In this document: positions 37,402 through 45,559 of the stretch, in pieces
How the letters are laid out: each line of letters opens with the position of its first letter
Numbering within the stretch: position 1 is the first letter of the stretch
NCBI RefSeq assembly: GCF_019679435.2
Contig: NZ_CP139781.1
Span: 4,770,001 to 4,834,000, forward strand
DNA: 64,000 nt
Direction: 5' to 3'
DNA from: Actomonas aquatica
GTDB lineage: Bacteria > Verrucomicrobiota > Verrucomicrobiia > Opitutales > Opitutaceae
Program-made: the position numbers and the translations under genes
The notes under the pieces: model-generated
What the model was told of the DNA's origin: nothing
Database searches by the model: none
Seen by the model: the letters and a program-made list of their open reading frames with translations, nothing else

Positions 37402-40400
37402 GTGCCGGACCCGGCCATGTAATGATTCTGGCTTCGGCCGGCGCGGGTAAAACCTATGCGCTGACGACGCGTTTTGTGCGGCTGTTGGCGGCGGGCGCGG
37501 AGCCGGCGCGGGTGGTGGCGCTGACCTTTACGCGGAAGGCGGCGGGCGAGTTTTTCGACGACATCCTGAATCGCCTCGCGGGCGCGGCGGCGAGTGAGGC
37601 GGCGGCGGAGCGGTTGGCGCGGGAGATTGAGCGACCGGAGTGGGGGACGGCGGATTTCCGCGGGCTGTTGCGCGCGATGATTGATGCAATGCCACAGCTG
37701 AACCTCGGCACCCTGGACGGGTTCTTCTCGCGCATGGTGCAGGCCTTTCCGTTGGAGCTCGGGTTGAGCGGTGAATTTAAGCTGCTGGAGGAGGCCGAAG
37801 CGCGCGGCGAACGGCAGCGGGTGCTGGGGCTCATCTTCGCGGCGGGCGCGGTGACCGAGGTCGCGCGGGAGGATTTTATCGAGTCGTTTAAGCGGGCCAC
37901 TTACGGGGTGGAGGAAAAGGCGTTGGGGCGGCGGTTGGATGCGTTTCTGGATGAACACGGCGAAACGTATCTGAGTGCACCGTCGGCGCAGGCGTGGGGC
38001 AATGCGCGGCGGATCTGGCCGGACGGCTGTGCGTGGCTGGAGGACGTGCAGCCGATGGAAGCGGCGCTGGCGCGGTGTCAGGCGGCGTGGCCGTGGGCGG
38101 AGTTGAAGGACAAGCAGCGCGCGCGTTTGGAGCGGTTTGGCGAGCAAGTCGGCGCGTGGTCGCCGGGCGCGGCGTTTGGGCCGGACATGGAGTTTGTGCT
38201 CAAGAAAGCGTTGGCGGATTGGCCGGCGTTGTTGAGTGGCGGTGCGGAGCTGGTGATCGATCGGCTGAAGGTTTCGCTGGGGCCGGAATCGTGTGCGGGG
38301 TTGCGGGGCGTGGTGCAGATGGTGGTGGCGGCGGAGTTGGGGCGGCGGCTCGAGATTACCCAGGGCATCCACGCGGTGTTGCGCTGGTATGACCGGGTCT
38401 ACGACCGGCAGGTGCGGCGGGTGGGCAAACTCACCTTTGGCGACGTGTTGCGGATCCTGACGCCGGAAGGTCCGGGGGAGGGGGCGGCGGCGCTGGAGCG
38501 CGACCTGATCGACTGGCGACTGGATGCGCGGTTCGACCACTGGTTGCTCGACGAATTCCAGGATACGAGTCGGGTGCAGTGGAGCATCCTCAAGCCGCTG
38601 ATTGATGAGGCGGTGCAGGATCCCGAAGGGCGGCGCAGCTTTTTCTATGTCGGTGACGTGAAGCAGGCGATCTACGGCTGGCGGGGCGGCGATGCGCGGC
38701 TGTTTCGGGAGATTTTTGATCACTACAACGCGGCGCAACCGGGCGCGGTGCAGGAGGCGCATCTGCAGGTGTCATGGCGATCCGGACCTTCGGTCATCGC
38801 GATGGTGAATGCGGTGTTTGGCGACGAGGCCGCGTTGGCGGCGGTGTTGCCGGAAGCGACAGTGGCGCGGTGGGGGCGGGAGTGGCGCGCCCATGACAGT
38901 GCGCGGCCGGGGCTGGGCGGCTGGGCGGAATTGCGCGAGGCGGCGGATGAAGCGGAGCGTTTCGCGGAGACCTTGCGCATCCTGCGCGAAGTTGGAGCGG
39001 CCGAGCGTGGACTGACGGTGGCGGTGTTGGTGCAGAAGAACGACACGGGGGCGCGATTGGCGGAGTATTTGCGAGCCGAAGGCAGCTTGGCGGCGGTGGC
39101 GGAGAGTGACCTGCATGTGGCGTTCGATAATCCGCTGACCAGCGCGCTGCTGGCGCTGGTGCGGGCGGCGGCGCATCCGTGGGATCGGTTTGCGCGCGGG
39201 CAGGTGGAGCTCACGCCCGTGGGAGCGGTGTTGGCGGATTTGGGGTGGCGCGACGGCGAGCGTTGGGTGCTGCGGGTGCTGGGGGAAATCGAGGAGCTCG
39301 GTTTTGGGGGCGCGCTGGCGGCGTGGGTAGCGCGACTGGAGCCGAAGTTGGCGGCGGACGATGCGTTCAGTCGCTTGCGGGCGCGACAGGTGGTGGATGC
39401 CGCGCGGCGATTTGACGAAAACGGCGGCGGCAGCGTGGCGGCGTTTTGGCAATGGATGGAGTCGTTCACGCTGCGCGAAACGGAATCGCCCGGTGTGGTG
39501 CGCGTCATGACCGTGCACAAGGCGAAGGGCCTCGGCTTTGATATGGTCATCGTGCCGGATCTGCAGGGGCAGAGTGTGGATCGGCGGCGCCAGGGACTGG
39601 CGGTGCATCGCGACGTGGCGGGTGACGTGGATTGGGTGATGGATTTGCCGGCGAAACTCATGGTCGACAACGACGAGGCGCTGTCGGCGTTGGCGGAAGA
39701 AGACGCGGCAGAGTCGGCTTACGAAGCACTTTGTCGGCTGTATGTCGCGCTGACCCGGGCGAAGCGCGCCTTGTATGTGCTGGTGGAGCCCACCGGGCGA
39801 TCGCGGTCTCGGAATCTGCCTAAACTGTTGCAGGGCGCATTGGGTGACACGTGGTCGGACGGAGATGCGTTGTGGTGGCAGGCGATTGCCGAGGTGGACG
39901 ATGTCGCCGGGGCGGGGCAGGGCGGCGACGAGCCGGAGTGTTTGCCGGTGCAGAGGCGGCGGCGTCGCTTGCTGGCGCGCACGCCGTCCGGCGATCGGGG
40001 TGCGGCGCTGGCGGGCAAAGTGTGGTTCTCGCGACGTGCGGGCGACCGAGCGGAGCGAGGCACCGCAGTGCATGCGTTGCTAGCGACCATTGAGTGGTTG
40101 AACGAAGGCGCGACGGGATTGGCGGAGTGGAGCGAGGCGCAACGGGCGGTCGGGCATGACGGAGAAGCGCTGGCGTGGCTGGAGCACTGCTTGGCCGCGC
40201 CAGAACTGATGGTGGCGCTTGCACCGCCGGTGATGCAGGAAGGGGAAGCGACGGTCGAGCTGTGGCGCGAGCGCGCGTTTGAGGTGGCGTTGGCAGACGT
40301 ATGGTTAAGCGGCTCGTTTGATCGGGTGACGGTCTGGCGTGATGCGGCAGGCAACGCGTGCCGCGCGGTGGTGGATGATTTTAAGACGGACCGGGTGGAC

Positions 40401-40553
40401 GCGGGCGCGGTCTTGGAGGAGCGAGCGCAACGCTACCGGGAGCAGCTCGAGCGGTATCGTCGAGTGGTGGGGCGCCTGACTGGATTGCCGATGTCGGCAG
40501 TGGGGGCACGGCTAGTGTTTTTGGAGCCGGGGCGGGTGATTTCGCTGGGGTGA
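37398..40553 (+). CDS. addA: AddA-like UvrD-family helicase/nuclease
   Basis: A 1,051-aa superfamily 1 helicase fused to a nuclease. Walker A is ASAGAGKT (about residues 12-19), then VVALTFTRKAAGEF (motif Ia), LLDEFQDTS (motif II, about 383), VGDVKQAIYGWRGGD (motif III), SWRSGPSVIAMVN (motif IV), VMTVHKAKGLGFDMV (motif V) and YVALTRAKRALYVL (motif VI). The C-terminal nuclease has VVDDFKTDRV (about 992) and YREQLERYRRVV. Together with the coupled upstream gene it forms an AddAB-type complex. A strong Shine-Dalgarno (AAGGAGG) lies 7 bases before the ATG, inside the addB coding sequence. Confidence 0.93.
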   Translation: MSAGPGHVMILASAGAGKTYALTTRFVRLLAAGAEPARVVALTFTRKAAGEFFDDILNRLAGAAASEAAAERLAREIERPEWGTADFRGLLRAMIDAMPQLNLGTLDGFFSRMVQAFPLELGLSGEFKLLEEAEARGERQRVLGLIFAAGAVTEVAREDFIESFKRATYGVEEKALGRRLDAFLDEHGETYLSAPSAQAWGNARRIWPDGCAWLEDVQPMEAALARCQAAWPWAELKDKQRARLERFGEQVGAWSPGAAFGPDMEFVLKKALADWPALLSGGAELVIDRLKVSLGPESCAGLRGVVQMVVAAELGRRLEITQGIHAVLRWYDRVYDRQVRRVGKLTFGDVLRILTPEGPGEGAAALERDLIDWRLDARFDHWLLDEFQDTSRVQWSILKPLIDEAVQDPEGRRSFFYVGDVKQAIYGWRGGDARLFREIFDHYNAAQPGAVQEAHLQVSWRSGPSVIAMVNAVFGDEAALAAVLPEATVARWGREWRAHDSARPGLGGWAELREAADEAERFAETLRILREVGAAERGLTVAVLVQKNDTGARLAEYLRAEGSLAAVAESDLHVAFDNPLTSALLALVRAAAHPWDRFARGQVELTPVGAVLADLGWRDGERWVLRVLGEIEELGFGGALAAWVARLEPKLAADDAFSRLRARQVVDAARRFDENGGGSVAAFWQWMESFTLRETESPGVVRVMTVHKAKGLGFDMVIVPDLQGQSVDRRRQGLAVHRDVAGDVDWVMDLPAKLMVDNDEALSALAEEDAAESAYEALCRLYVALTRAKRALYVLVEPTGRSRSRNLPKLLQGALGDTWSDGDALWWQAIAEVDDVAGAGQGGDEPECLPVQRRRRRLLARTPSGDRGAALAGKVWFSRRAGDRAERGTAVHALLATIEWLNEGATGLAEWSEAQRAVGHDGEALAWLEHCLAAPELMVALAPPVMQEGEATVELWRERAFEVALADVWLSGSFDRVTVWRDAAGNACRAVVDDFKTDRVDAGAVLEERAQRYREQLERYRRVVGRLTGLPMSAVGARLVFLEPGRVISLG

Positions 40554-40627
40554 AATAGCGCTTTACAGGGCGGAAAGCGTTCCGCAAGTTGTCCGGCTCT
40601 TTACTTCAATCCGACCACTTTCCAGTC

Positions 40628-40723
40628 ATGGGTAATCTCAAAAAGAAACGCCGCCTCCAGATGAACAAGCACAAGCGCCGCAAGCGCTTGAAGTCGAATC
40701 GCCACAAGAAGCGCTCGTGGTAA
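40628..40723 (+). CDS. Very small basic AURKAIP1/COX24-domain protein, 31 aa
   Basis: A 31-residue protein starting [20 protein letters not shown] and ending NRHKKRSW; more than half of the residues are Lys, Arg or His. This matches the AURKAIP1/COX24-type tiny proteins that bacteria of several phyla encode and that resemble a mitochondrial small-subunit ribosomal protein. A role on the ribosome is inferred from that relation. It has its own terminator 54 bases downstream. It is easily missed because of its length. Confidence 0.88.
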   Translation: MGNLKKKRRLQMNKHKRRKRLKSNRHKKRSW

Positions 40724-40776
40724 TCGACCGGTGCGACGCATTTGGCGTCGCGCCTCTGGCACGAACTGGCCATCCG

Positions 40777-40807
40777 GCTCGCCGTTGATTTCACGGCGGG
40801 CTTTTTT
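40777..40807 (+). terminator. Terminator after the 31-aa basic protein gene
   Basis: GCTCGCCGT (40777-40785) pairs with ACGGCGGGC (40793-40801) with one G-T pair, followed by six Ts. Confidence 0.88.
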
Positions 40808-41027
40808 CGTATCTGTTTGGTAGGCGGGGGTGTGAGGTGGTTGTCTGAGGGGATGGCCCGATTCTGCTAACGGATGGTAAATACCAGTTTGCAACTTAAT
40901 CGGGGCCGGATTTTGCCTTGTCTTGCCTTGGTTGTAGTAAGAGGTTTGCGGCGCTGGTCCCCCCTCGCACCCGGGTTCTGAGAGGATTCGGGAAGGGTCC
41001 GGTATTCTACCCAATCCACACTTTCGC

Positions 41028-42071
41028 ATGTTATTTGCCTCAAAGCCGAAAGGTTTGTTCGTCGAGTTCGCGAACCACGCGCGGCGTGTTGTGCGCGCGA
41101 ACGCGGCTACCTCTCCGATGGTGATCGAAGAATTTGCGGAGTGTGACGAGTCGGACACCGAAGGCTGGGGGGAGATTGTGGAGCATTTTTTGCCGAAGAA
41201 AGCACCACACGGCCTTCTGCAGTCCGTCTGTTCGGTGGTTCCGCCGAAACGGTTGCTGCGCAAGGCCACGATTGAACCCAAGAAGTTGGGGGATGCCAAA
41301 TACCTGAGTGAGTTTGCGGCGGGGCAATTTCGCATCGATCCGGCGGCCTATAAGTTGGCCATGATCAATGCCAAGGACGGCCGTGAGTATGACATGAAGG
41401 CGGCCGCGGAGAAGGAGGTCCTGATCACCGGGATGCCCAAGGCGGTGGTGGAGGAAGTGCAGGAGCACATTCTGGAGGAGAGTGTTTACCCGGAGCGCTT
41501 GGAGCTGGGGTCGCTGGCAGCCATCGGGGCGTTGCGCGATTACCTGCGTTTTGCAGATATCCGCAATCCGGTCGTGATGATTGAGTTGGAACTCGATTCC
41601 ACGCATTCGTTCATCGTTTCTCCGGACGGGGTGGAGGCGTCTCGCCTGTTGCCGCACGGGCTGAATTCCATGATCCCGGTCGTGCAAAAGGAGTTGGGAC
41701 TGAAAGATGAGGAGTCGGCGAAGAAGCTGTTTTTCTCCAACACCTTCGATTTTACCGGGATGGGTCCGGCGCTGATCAAGCGACTCCTGCACGAGCTTCA
41801 GTCATCGATCGGCTTCTTTGAGGTGCAGACGGGCCAGTCGATTGGTCAGGTCTTCTGCTTCAACCTCGCTTCGAAGCTCTTGTGGCTCGAAGACGTGATC
41901 GCGGCTCAACTGGGAGTGGAAACCATGAGCTTCGATCTGAAGCCGTGGTTGGAGTCGCACGAAATCACTTTCTCGGAAGAAACGTCCGCCATGGAACTGA
42001 GCCGTGACTGGTTTGGTGTGCTGAGCCTGCTGCCCCGATACGATGCTATCAAAACTGAAGAAAAAGAGTGA
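41028..42071 (+). CDS. pilM: PilM-like pilus assembly ATPase-fold protein
   Basis: A 347-aa cytosolic protein with an actin-like fold that recruits PilN to the inner face of the membrane in type IV pilus or type II secretion machines. Identification rests on position (first of pilM-N-O-P-Q) and on the predicted core: the N-terminal strand GLFVEFANHARRVV, the second subdomain VVMIELELDSTHSFIVSPDG, and the C-terminal helix ELQSSIGFFEVQTGQ. The sequence is divergent from proteobacterial PilM. The preceding 220 bases hold no gene. It overlaps pilN by 29 bases, implying coupled translation. Confidence 0.85.
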   Translation: MLFASKPKGLFVEFANHARRVVRANAATSPMVIEEFAECDESDTEGWGEIVEHFLPKKAPHGLLQSVCSVVPPKRLLRKATIEPKKLGDAKYLSEFAAGQFRIDPAAYKLAMINAKDGREYDMKAAAEKEVLITGMPKAVVEEVQEHILEESVYPERLELGSLAAIGALRDYLRFADIRNPVVMIELELDSTHSFIVSPDGVEASRLLPHGLNSMIPVVQKELGLKDEESAKKLFFSNTFDFTGMGPALIKRLLHELQSSIGFFEVQTGQSIGQVFCFNLASKLLWLEDVIAAQLGVETMSFDLKPWLESHEITFSEETSAMELSRDWFGVLSLLPRYDAIKTEEKE

Positions 42072-42660
42072 TGCGACGGAAGTAACGGTGCCGTCGTGGC
42101 ACTTGGACTTCCGTGATACGGACGCGCTTCCGGATATGAAGCCGATCCGGACGGCGTTTTTCATCAATGGTCTGGCGATCCTGATCGCGGCGATGTCGCT
42201 GCTGTTGTTCGCCTACCAGGAGTTGGAGCTCTATTCCCTGCGTAGCCAGATCGATGATTGGGATCGTCAAATCGAGCAGGACCGTGCGCAGAGCGGGCAA
42301 GCCGCGGCGGCGTTCAAGCAATTCCAAGCCCAAGAGCGTAAGATTAAGGAAACGGAAGCCTTCCTGAAAACGCCGATGAAGCTATCGACGTTCCTGCTGC
42401 GTTTGGGCGAAATCCTGCCGGAAAACATCAAGATCGACACGATCGACTGGCGGGGTCGCACGATCACGTTGCGCGGGACGGTTTCGGGGTCGCCGGATGA
42501 GGCCAGCGGCTACGCATCAGGCATGGTCGAGTTGTTGAATAGCGACGAGGTGTTCGGACCGGTTTTTGACGATGCGGTGTTGACCAGCCTTCTGCGCAAT
42601 CCGGCGTCGGGCATGTTGGCGTTGGAAATTCGCTTGGAGTTCACTCAGGAGGCCAAGTGA
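42043..42660 (+). CDS. pilN: PilN-like bitopic assembly protein
   Basis: A 205-aa inner-membrane protein with a cytosolic N-terminus (about 35 residues, PilM-binding in the family), one membrane helix (AFFINGLAILIAAMSLLLFAY, about 38-58) and a periplasmic coiled coil (LYSLRSQIDDWDRQIEQ and AFKQFQAQERKIKETE). The ferredoxin-like periplasmic domain follows (LRLGEILPENIKID, RGRTITLRGTVSG). It pairs with PilO to form the alignment ring under the secretin. Size and layout are those of PilN, though identity is by structure and position rather than strong motif. Confidence 0.85.
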   Translation: MLSKLKKKSDATEVTVPSWHLDFRDTDALPDMKPIRTAFFINGLAILIAAMSLLLFAYQELELYSLRSQIDDWDRQIEQDRAQSGQAAAAFKQFQAQERKIKETEAFLKTPMKLSTFLLRLGEILPENIKIDTIDWRGRTITLRGTVSGSPDEASGYASGMVELLNSDEVFGPVFDDAVLTSLLRNPASGMLALEIRLEFTQEAK

Positions 42661-42670
42661 GGACATAGTC

Positions 42671-43246
42671 ATGAACGGTTCAGCCATCATCACTTTCATC
42701 AAAAAGCACCCGGTCGGAGTCGGGTGTATGTTGCTCGCGATCGTGCTGTTCATCGGCCGTTCAGTGCGGGCTGGCAGCATGGACAATCTGGATGCGGAGC
42801 TGCACGAAAAGACGCGCCAAGGGGAACGTTTCAAAAACAACCTGCGTTACGCGTCCAAACTCGATGAGCATCTGGCGACCGTGAATCGGGCGGTGGGAAT
42901 CATCGACGAGCGCGCGATCAATCCGGCCTCACTGGCGACCAACCTGCAGTTCTTTTACCGCCTCGAGTCAGAGTTGGGGCTTACGCTGATCGATCTGCGC
43001 CAAGGCTCGCCGGAGCGGGGCAAGCAGAATGGGTCTTACATCGGCGTGCCCTACACCGTGGCGGTTGAAGGCACTTATCGGCAATTGATGCAGTTGCTGC
43101 AGCGGCTCGAAAACGGGTCGCACTATGTGCGGTTTCTTTCCTCCAACCTGGCTCCCAGCCGCTCCCAAGCGGAGCAAGGCTCCGACCCCACGGATCCGGT
43201 GCTGGTCTTGAGCCTCAACCTCGAACTCCTCGGTCGCACGCAATGA
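42671..43246 (+). CDS. pilO: PilO-like bitopic assembly protein
   Basis: A 191-aa protein with a short cytosolic tail, one membrane helix (VGVGCMLLAIVLFIGRSV, about 15-32), a coiled coil and a periplasmic domain with VPYTVAVEGTYRQLMQLLQRLE, which fits the ferredoxin-like fold of PilO. It forms a heterodimer with PilN. The stop overlaps the next ATG by 4 bases. Sequence is divergent; order and architecture give the call. Confidence 0.85.
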   Translation: MNGSAIITFIKKHPVGVGCMLLAIVLFIGRSVRAGSMDNLDAELHEKTRQGERFKNNLRYASKLDEHLATVNRAVGIIDERAINPASLATNLQFFYRLESELGLTLIDLRQGSPERGKQNGSYIGVPYTVAVEGTYRQLMQLLQRLENGSHYVRFLSSNLAPSRSQAEQGSDPTDPVLVLSLNLELLGRTQ

Positions 43247-43737
43247 GAACCTCGTCCAGTCGGGTCCTGATCACCGTCCTCGGACTGGTCATTTCGACCG
43301 CGCTCCTCCGGTCACAGGGGGCCGACGTTTTGCCCGGCAATCGGCGGCTGCCGACGGTCGAGCTCGCGGCCTCGCTCGCCGACCGGGACCCGATCGCGGC
43401 CTTGCCGGAAGATCTTAACAACCCGTTTTACCCGGACTATCTGAAGCCGAAGGAGCAGCCTGATGAGCCGGGAAGTCTGCTCCCGGACACTCCGACCGGA
43501 CCGTCCAGTAACTACGAGTTGTTGGAGACGATCGCGCCGGAACTTACCCCGAGTGGCACCATGGTGTTGGGTGGGGAACCGCTGCTGTTATTTGGTCAGA
43601 AGAAAATCCGGGTCGGTGGCGAACTGCCGATCATTTACGAGGGGCGTCGTTACACGCTGATCATCAGCGCCATCGAATCCTCCTTTTTCACTCTCCGGCT
43701 CGGTGAAGCCGAATACACCCGTCCCATCAAACCTTGA
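43243..43737 (+). CDS. pilP: PilP-like periplasmic or inner-membrane linker
   Basis: A 164-aa protein with an N-terminal hydrophobic segment (VLITVLGLVISTALL, about 8-22). No lipobox Cys follows it, so it is either secreted or anchored by an uncleaved signal, unlike lipoprotein PilP. A Pro-rich linker (KPKEQPDEPGSLLPDTPTGP) leads to a C-terminal beta domain (GGEPLLLFGQKKIRVGG, then YTLIISAIESSFFTLRL) that in PilP docks with the secretin. Identification depends on position between pilO and pilQ. Confidence 0.8.
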   Translation: MRTSSSRVLITVLGLVISTALLRSQGADVLPGNRRLPTVELAASLADRDPIAALPEDLNNPFYPDYLKPKEQPDEPGSLLPDTPTGPSSNYELLETIAPELTPSGTMVLGGEPLLLFGQKKIRVGGELPIIYEGRRYTLIISAIESSFFTLRLGEAEYTRPIKP

Positions 43738-43745
43738 TATCCATC

Positions 43746-45530
43746 ATGAGGACACGACTCATCCCCCTTTCGTTAGCAGCGTTCACTCTCAGCCTGACTG
43801 CCTGGGCCCAGAACGCCGTGCCGCCTGGTGTGACCGACTTGCCGCCGGCGGACCAGATGCCCGCTGCACCGGACATGATCGACGAGAATGATGATACTGC
43901 CATCGCCGAACCCGCGCCGCCAGAGCCCGCGGTGGTGATCGCCGACGATGTTACGGCCTCCTCTGTAGCCCGTGCTCGCGACACGCTGTCGGTGGATTTT
44001 CCGGATGAGGAAATTCGCAACATTTTGCGTAACGTCGCCGACCTCTTTGAGCTGAATCTGGTCATCCCCGACACCCTGCAGGGCAACACCTCGATCAAGT
44101 TGCGCGATGTCACTTGGCGCCAGATCTTCGAGGTCGTGTTGGCCCCGGTGGGCTACACCTTTGTCGAAGAGGGCAATATCATCAAGGTGGTGAGTCAGGA
44201 GTCCTTGTTGCAGGAGCCGGTGAGCACGGATGTCTTCGTGATCAATTACGCTCGAGCCGGTGATCTGCTGGGTTCCATCGAGCCGCTCATCGATACCGCG
44301 GTCGGAGGTCGCATCGTGGTGAATGCGCGCAGTAACGCGTTGGTGATCACCGAACGCCCCTCGCGCCTCAGTCGCATCCGCCCGATCATCGAGCAGTTGG
44401 ATAAGGCCACCGACCAGGTCATGATCGAATCTAAGTTTGTGGAGGTCACCGACCGCGACGTGAAGAACATCGGGGTGAACTGGTCCTCTCTGAGCGGTTA
44501 CCAAGTCGGTGTCGGCGGTATCGGTCGCACCTACGATTCAACCAGTGGCAATACCTACTCCAACGAGTCTTCGACCGAGAGCGTTCGTGAGAATGAGAAT
44601 ACGAACGAAAGCGAATCTTCGTCGGGGACCGATGGCTCCACGACGAGCGGTTCCACCTCCACCACGACTTCCACCATCACTACAGGTGGCGGTGCCACGA
44701 GCACCAGCACCTTGGCCAACTCCCTGGGCAGCACGAATGGCACGACCAGCAGCTCGACTGACACGGTCACGGCGGTCAATTCTCTGACTGATACGATCAA
44801 CAATCTCAGCAGCCTGATCGGCACGGGCGGCACGCAGCGCAGCACCACCGCGGTATTTTCGGCCGATGAGTTCGCCCTCGTGCTCAGCGCGCTGCAGTCG
44901 CAGAACGAAACCAAGCTGGTTTCGAATCCGACGGTCGTGACCCTCAACAATACCGAAGCGCAGATCAACGTCGGCGCGGAGTATCCGATTCCCAACTACA
45001 CTTACAACGCTGAACGCGGCACGTTCGAAGTGGCCGGTTTTGAATACCGCCCGGTGGGCATCATCCTCAAGGTGACGCCCCAGGTGAATGCCCAAGGCTT
45101 CATTAAGCTCTCCATCGAGCCGGAAGTCAGCAGCCAGAATGGTTTCACCAGCTTTGGCGGCGCGGGTGGCGCGCAGATCCCGATCATCGCGACGCGCAAA
45201 GCGAAGACACAGGTTTCTCTCCGCGACGGTTATACCATGGGCATCGGTGGACTCATCGAGTCCAACACGTCCAATGGCCAAACCAAGGTGCCACTGCTCG
45301 GTTCCATTCCTGGACTCGGCCGTCTCTTCCGATCGGATAACAAAACGGAAGACAGCCGGAACCTCCTCATCTTCATCACGGCCAAGACGCTTTCCGCTGA
45401 GGGCGCTAGCGTCGAAGAGGTCTTCGACCCGCGCACGGTGCGCCGCATGAAACTGCGACGCGACGAACTCCCCGGTTTCCGCGATGGCTCTGATCCCTTC
45501 CTGCCAGCGGCCGAAGAGGATCCGGAGTGA
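43746..45530 (+). CDS. pilQ: Type IV pilus/type II secretion secretin (PilQ-like)
   Basis: A 594-aa outer-membrane secretin that forms the gated channel for the fibre. The signal peptide is MRTRLIPLSLAAFTLSLTAWA. N-domains follow: SVDFPDEEIRNILRNVADLF (secretin/TonB short N domain), then the N1-type block VFVINYARAGDLL and IVVNARSNALVITERPSRL. A Ser/Thr/Gly/Glu-rich insert of about 90 residues (about 261-350) interrupts the chain before the C-terminal secretin domain, which has NETKLVSNPTVVTLNNTEAQI, VGIILKVTPQVNAQG, and VPLLGSIPGLGRLF. ATG 43746 was chosen over TTG 43734. It overlaps nothing but follows pilP after 8 bases. Confidence 0.95.
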   Translation: MRTRLIPLSLAAFTLSLTAWAQNAVPPGVTDLPPADQMPAAPDMIDENDDTAIAEPAPPEPAVVIADDVTASSVARARDTLSVDFPDEEIRNILRNVADLFELNLVIPDTLQGNTSIKLRDVTWRQIFEVVLAPVGYTFVEEGNIIKVVSQESLLQEPVSTDVFVINYARAGDLLGSIEPLIDTAVGGRIVVNARSNALVITERPSRLSRIRPIIEQLDKATDQVMIESKFVEVTDRDVKNIGVNWSSLSGYQVGVGGIGRTYDSTSGNTYSNESSTESVRENENTNESESSSGTDGSTTSGSTSTTTSTITTGGGATSTSTLANSLGSTNGTTSSSTDTVTAVNSLTDTINNLSSLIGTGGTQRSTTAVFSADEFALVLSALQSQNETKLVSNPTVVTLNNTEAQINVGAEYPIPNYTYNAERGTFEVAGFEYRPVGIILKVTPQVNAQGFIKLSIEPEVSSQNGFTSFGGAGGAQIPIIATRKAKTQVSLRDGYTMGIGGLIESNTSNGQTKVPLLGSIPGLGRLFRSDNKTEDSRNLLIFITAKTLSAEGASVEEVFDPRTVRRMKLRRDELPGFRDGSDPFLPAAEEDPE

Positions 45531-45559
45531 GCCCTGCAACCATCGATCCCACCACGATC

